Positions 61,967 to 64,000 of a stretch of DNA of 64,000 nt are shown piece by piece; position 1 is the first letter of the stretch; the number at the start of each line of letters is the position of its first letter. The stretch comes from Hyphomicrobiales bacterium. GTDB taxonomy: Bacteria > Pseudomonadota > Alphaproteobacteria > Rhizobiales > Rhizobiaceae. The stretch spans positions 1 through 64,000 of the forward strand of contig UCEU01000004.1 of NCBI GenBank assembly GCA_900471485.1. Direction: 5' to 3'. The notes below the pieces were generated by a model that did not search any database, was not told where the DNA came from, and saw only the letters and a program-made list of their open reading frames with translations. The position numbers were made by a program, and so were the translations under genes.

Positions 61967-63304
61967 ATGCTACATGCGAAATTGATCGGCTCAATCTCCG
62001 CCGTGGCGATGCTCGCAGCATCCGCCGCCGTGGCCCAGGAAATCGACTGGAAGAGCCAGCTCGGCGATCACTCAGGAAAGACGCTTCGTGTGATGACCAT
62101 CACCGATCCGTTCATCGATTCGATGAAGACGGTCAAGGACGGGTTCACGAAGCTGACCGGCGCGAACGTTGAAATCGACGGCTATGGCTACGACGCGCTG
62201 CATGAAAAGGAGCTTCTTTCGTGCTCCCAGAACGACAGCAGCTATGACGTGATGCTCATCGACGGCATCTGGCTCGGAGAATTCGCCGAGGCGGGTTGCC
62301 TCGATCCGGTGGAAGACAAGATCGCCGAGAACCCAGACGTGTATTCCTGGGACGACTTCACGCCAGCTGCAGCAGGGCAGGCAAGCTGGGAAGGCCAGCG
62401 TGTTTGCCTTCCCGTCGGCATCTACTACGAGCTAATGTACTACCGTACTGACCTGTTCGAGAAGGCCGGGCTGAAGGTTCCGGAAACATTCGAGGAACTG
62501 AAGAAGGCAGCCGCCACCTTCACCAACAACAAGGATTTCCCTGGCGTTTACGGATACGCCATGAACAACAAGCGCGGCGCGGCAGCAGGCCAGCAGTGGT
62601 TCGAATGGATTTACAGCGCTGGCGGGAAGCCTTGGGCATCGAACGACATCGGCTCGAAGGAGCCCTACAAGGACCAGACGCCACTCTTCAACTCGAAGGA
62701 ATCCGTCGATCTCGTCCAGTTCTTCCGCGACATGGTCGCCTACGGCCCTCCGGGCGTGGAATCCTTCGCATGGGATGAGCGAGCCAATGCGTTCGCCGCG
62801 GGCAAGCTGGCGATGATCAACGACTGGTCAGTCCGCGCGCAAATCGCAAACGATCCCAAGCAGAGCCAGATCGCCGGCAAATTCAAGGCCGCGTTGATGC
62901 CGCACAAGGACGGCGACAAGACGATCACACCGGTCGGCGGATGGATTGCCTGCGTCAACACGCACGGTGCCCAGAAGGATGCTGCGTGGGACTACCTCAA
63001 GTGGTTCGCGAGCAAGCCGGTGCACCGCGACTTCGTCATGGCCGGCGGGCCGCCGAGCCGTCTGTCCGCAATGGAAGACAAGGAAGTCCAAGCCAAGTTC
63101 CCATGGACGTCCGTGCTTCTGGAAGGCCAGAAGGACTCTTGGGCTGAAGTTCGTCCTCGTCACTCGGTTGCCTTCCAGCTCATCGACACCGTCGGCGCGC
63201 AGGTGAACAAGGCAATCATCGGCGAGAAGAGCCCCAAGGACGCCATGGACGGCGCGAACGCTGACGTGACCAAGCTCCTCAAGGAAAACGGCCAGCTTAA
63301 CTAA
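61967..63304 (+). CDS. Sugar ABC transporter substrate-binding protein
   Basis: This 445-residue type-I binding protein has a cleavable signal (LIGSISAVAMLAASAAVAQ) and MalE/UgpB-family features: a DPFIDSMKTVKDGFTKLTGANVEID lobe, DVMLIDGIWLGEFAEAG, VCLPVGIYYELMYYRTDLFEKAGL and AFAAGKLAMINDW. It lies in the periplasm and delivers sugar to the permease that follows. ATG at 61967 has CTGGAGGAG. An intergenic stem-loop at 63312-63340 separates it from the permease and may stabilise this more abundant message. Confidence 0.9.
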   Translation: MLHAKLIGSISAVAMLAASAAVAQEIDWKSQLGDHSGKTLRVMTITDPFIDSMKTVKDGFTKLTGANVEIDGYGYDALHEKELLSCSQNDSSYDVMLIDGIWLGEFAEAGCLDPVEDKIAENPDVYSWDDFTPAAAGQASWEGQRVCLPVGIYYELMYYRTDLFEKAGLKVPETFEELKKAAATFTNNKDFPGVYGYAMNNKRGAAAGQQWFEWIYSAGGKPWASNDIGSKEPYKDQTPLFNSKESVDLVQFFRDMVAYGPPGVESFAWDERANAFAAGKLAMINDWSVRAQIANDPKQSQIAGKFKAALMPHKDGDKTITPVGGWIACVNTHGAQKDAAWDYLKWFASKPVHRDFVMAGGPPSRLSAMEDKEVQAKFPWTSVLLEGQKDSWAEVRPRHSVAFQLIDTVGAQVNKAIIGEKSPKDAMDGANADVTKLLKENGQLN

Positions 63305-63311
63305 CTCGTTT

Positions 63312-63340
63312 CCGAGGGCGGGCCACCCGCTCGCCCTCGG
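63312..63340 (+). terminator. Intercistronic stem-loop
   Basis: CCGAGGGCG (63312-63320) pairs with CGCCCTCGG (63332-63340). There is no T run, so it is likely an attenuating or mRNA-stabilising hairpin between binding protein and permease. Confidence 0.6.
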
Positions 63341-63366
63341 TATCTGTCTTACCGGAGGATTTCACG

Positions 63367-64000
63367 ATGGCTAACGCCGTTATGCAGGCGGGCGCGCCCG
63401 CGGCAGCGCCACGACGCTCTTTCATTCACGGCGATCGGTTCCAGATGACGGCGTTCATCGCACCGACTTGCATTTTTCTGGCGATGCTAACCATCTGGCC
63501 GTTCCTCTACTCGGTTTACCTAAGTGTGCATTCCGTCAAGCTGACGGCCATGAAGCGCGCGGTCTTCGTCGGTGCTGGCAATTACATCAACCTGTTGAGC
63601 GACACCCTTTTTCTGCGTGCAATGCTGAACACCGGCCTACTCGCCGTGGTGTCGATCGCATTCGAGATCGTCATAGCCTTCATCATCGCGAAAGCCTTCG
63701 TAAGTCTCAGCCACCTCAAGTGGGTCAACGGATTGCGCTCGCTCTTCATGCTGCCGATGATGGTGACACCACTTATCGTTGGGATGATCTTCTCATACGT
63801 CTTCAATCCGGTGCTGGGTATCGCGAACTACCTGCTCGGTGGTGTCGGCCTTGGCCCGGTTCCCTGGTTCGGCGAGTCCACTGCGGCGATGTTGTCGATC
63901 CTCTTGATCAACATCTGGCAATGGACCCCGTTCATGATGTTGCTCATCATGGCCGGCCTGCTGTCGATCCGATCGGACCTTTACGAAGCGGCTCGCGTTG
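63367..64000 (+). CDS. Sugar ABC transporter permease, partial
   Basis: The first 211 residues of a MalF/UgpA-type permease: a cytoplasmic start (APRRSFIHGDRFQMTAFIAPTCIFLAMLTIWPFLYSVYLSV), then LRAMLNTGLLAVVSIAFEIVIAFIIAKAF and the EAAR part of the coupling loop at the window edge. GGAGG lies before the ATG. Runs off the window; the second permease and ATPase should follow. Confidence 0.9.
   Translation, partial: MANAVMQAGAPAAAPRRSFIHGDRFQMTAFIAPTCIFLAMLTIWPFLYSVYLSVHSVKLTAMKRAVFVGAGNYINLLSDTLFLRAMLNTGLLAVVSIAFEIVIAFIIAKAFVSLSHLKWVNGLRSLFMLPMMVTPLIVGMIFSYVFNPVLGIANYLLGGVGLGPVPWFGESTAAMLSILLINIWQWTPFMMLLIMAGLLSIRSDLYEAARV

Overview
The window looks like an accessory replicon or genomic island of an alphaproteobacterium of the order Hyphomicrobiales (Rhizobiaceae-like). 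The basis is the gene families: BA14K and DUF6894 proteins, class Ib nrdHIEF, paired cobalamin riboswitches, TIGR02587/TIGR02588/LtrA, many Crp/Fnr and single-receiver proteins, and small cold-shock genes of the rhizobial type. No rRNA, tRNA, CRISPR or replication gene was seen. The 5' edge cuts a decayed ABC ATPase fragment, and the 3' edge cuts a sugar-ABC permease.

Layout. 0-11 kb: DUF763 protein, two Crp/Fnr paralogues around small stress-type genes, a TIGR02587-TIGR02588-LtrA membrane cassette, an ECF sigma factor with a stand-alone receiver, MgtC, and a DUF2231/PQQ-type sugar dehydrogenase pair. 11-18 kb: Fic protein, HNH nuclease (copy 1), methyltransferase with an in-frame stop, epoxide hydrolase divergent from an Rrf2 regulator with tandem operators, fatty acid desaturase, cold-shock protein. 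18-34 kb: AI-2E transporter pseudogene, receiver, GAF histidine kinase, esterase/alpha-amylase/KatE catalase, three DUF892 loci in different states of decay, PepSY and YflT-like stress proteins, many small conserved proteins, DEDDh exonuclease, XRE regulator, HNH copy 2 in a repeat of about 0.6 kb.

34-42.5 kb is the most coherent block. On the minus strand a cobalamin riboswitch leads into a MetR-like regulator, and a second cobalamin riboswitch leads into nrdHIEF. Divergently on plus lie mesX (DUF1852) and mesD, a short folate-independent methionine synthase. All are alternatives to B12-dependent enzymes, so the locus reads as a B12-sparing module. 42.8-51.6 kb is a complete siderophore/iron regulon (fecI, fecR, STN-type TonB receptor, binding protein, SIP reductase, two permeases, ATPase).

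51.9-60 kb: a 785-residue tyrosine-recombinase-like protein, a second cold-shock gene sharing a 3' hairpin with the first, a receiver, a PAS protein, an mgtC pseudogene, and an unrecognised pair of small proteins (called A and B here) present twice. 60.7-64 kb: LacI regulator with a palindromic operator and a sugar ABC uptake operon.

Across the stress regions GGAAC-N18/19-TT promoters (the EcfG/RpoE2 general-stress type) lie just upstream of several genes, including the ECF sigma gene, which suggests a shared general stress regulon. All calls are by eye; no database search was run.
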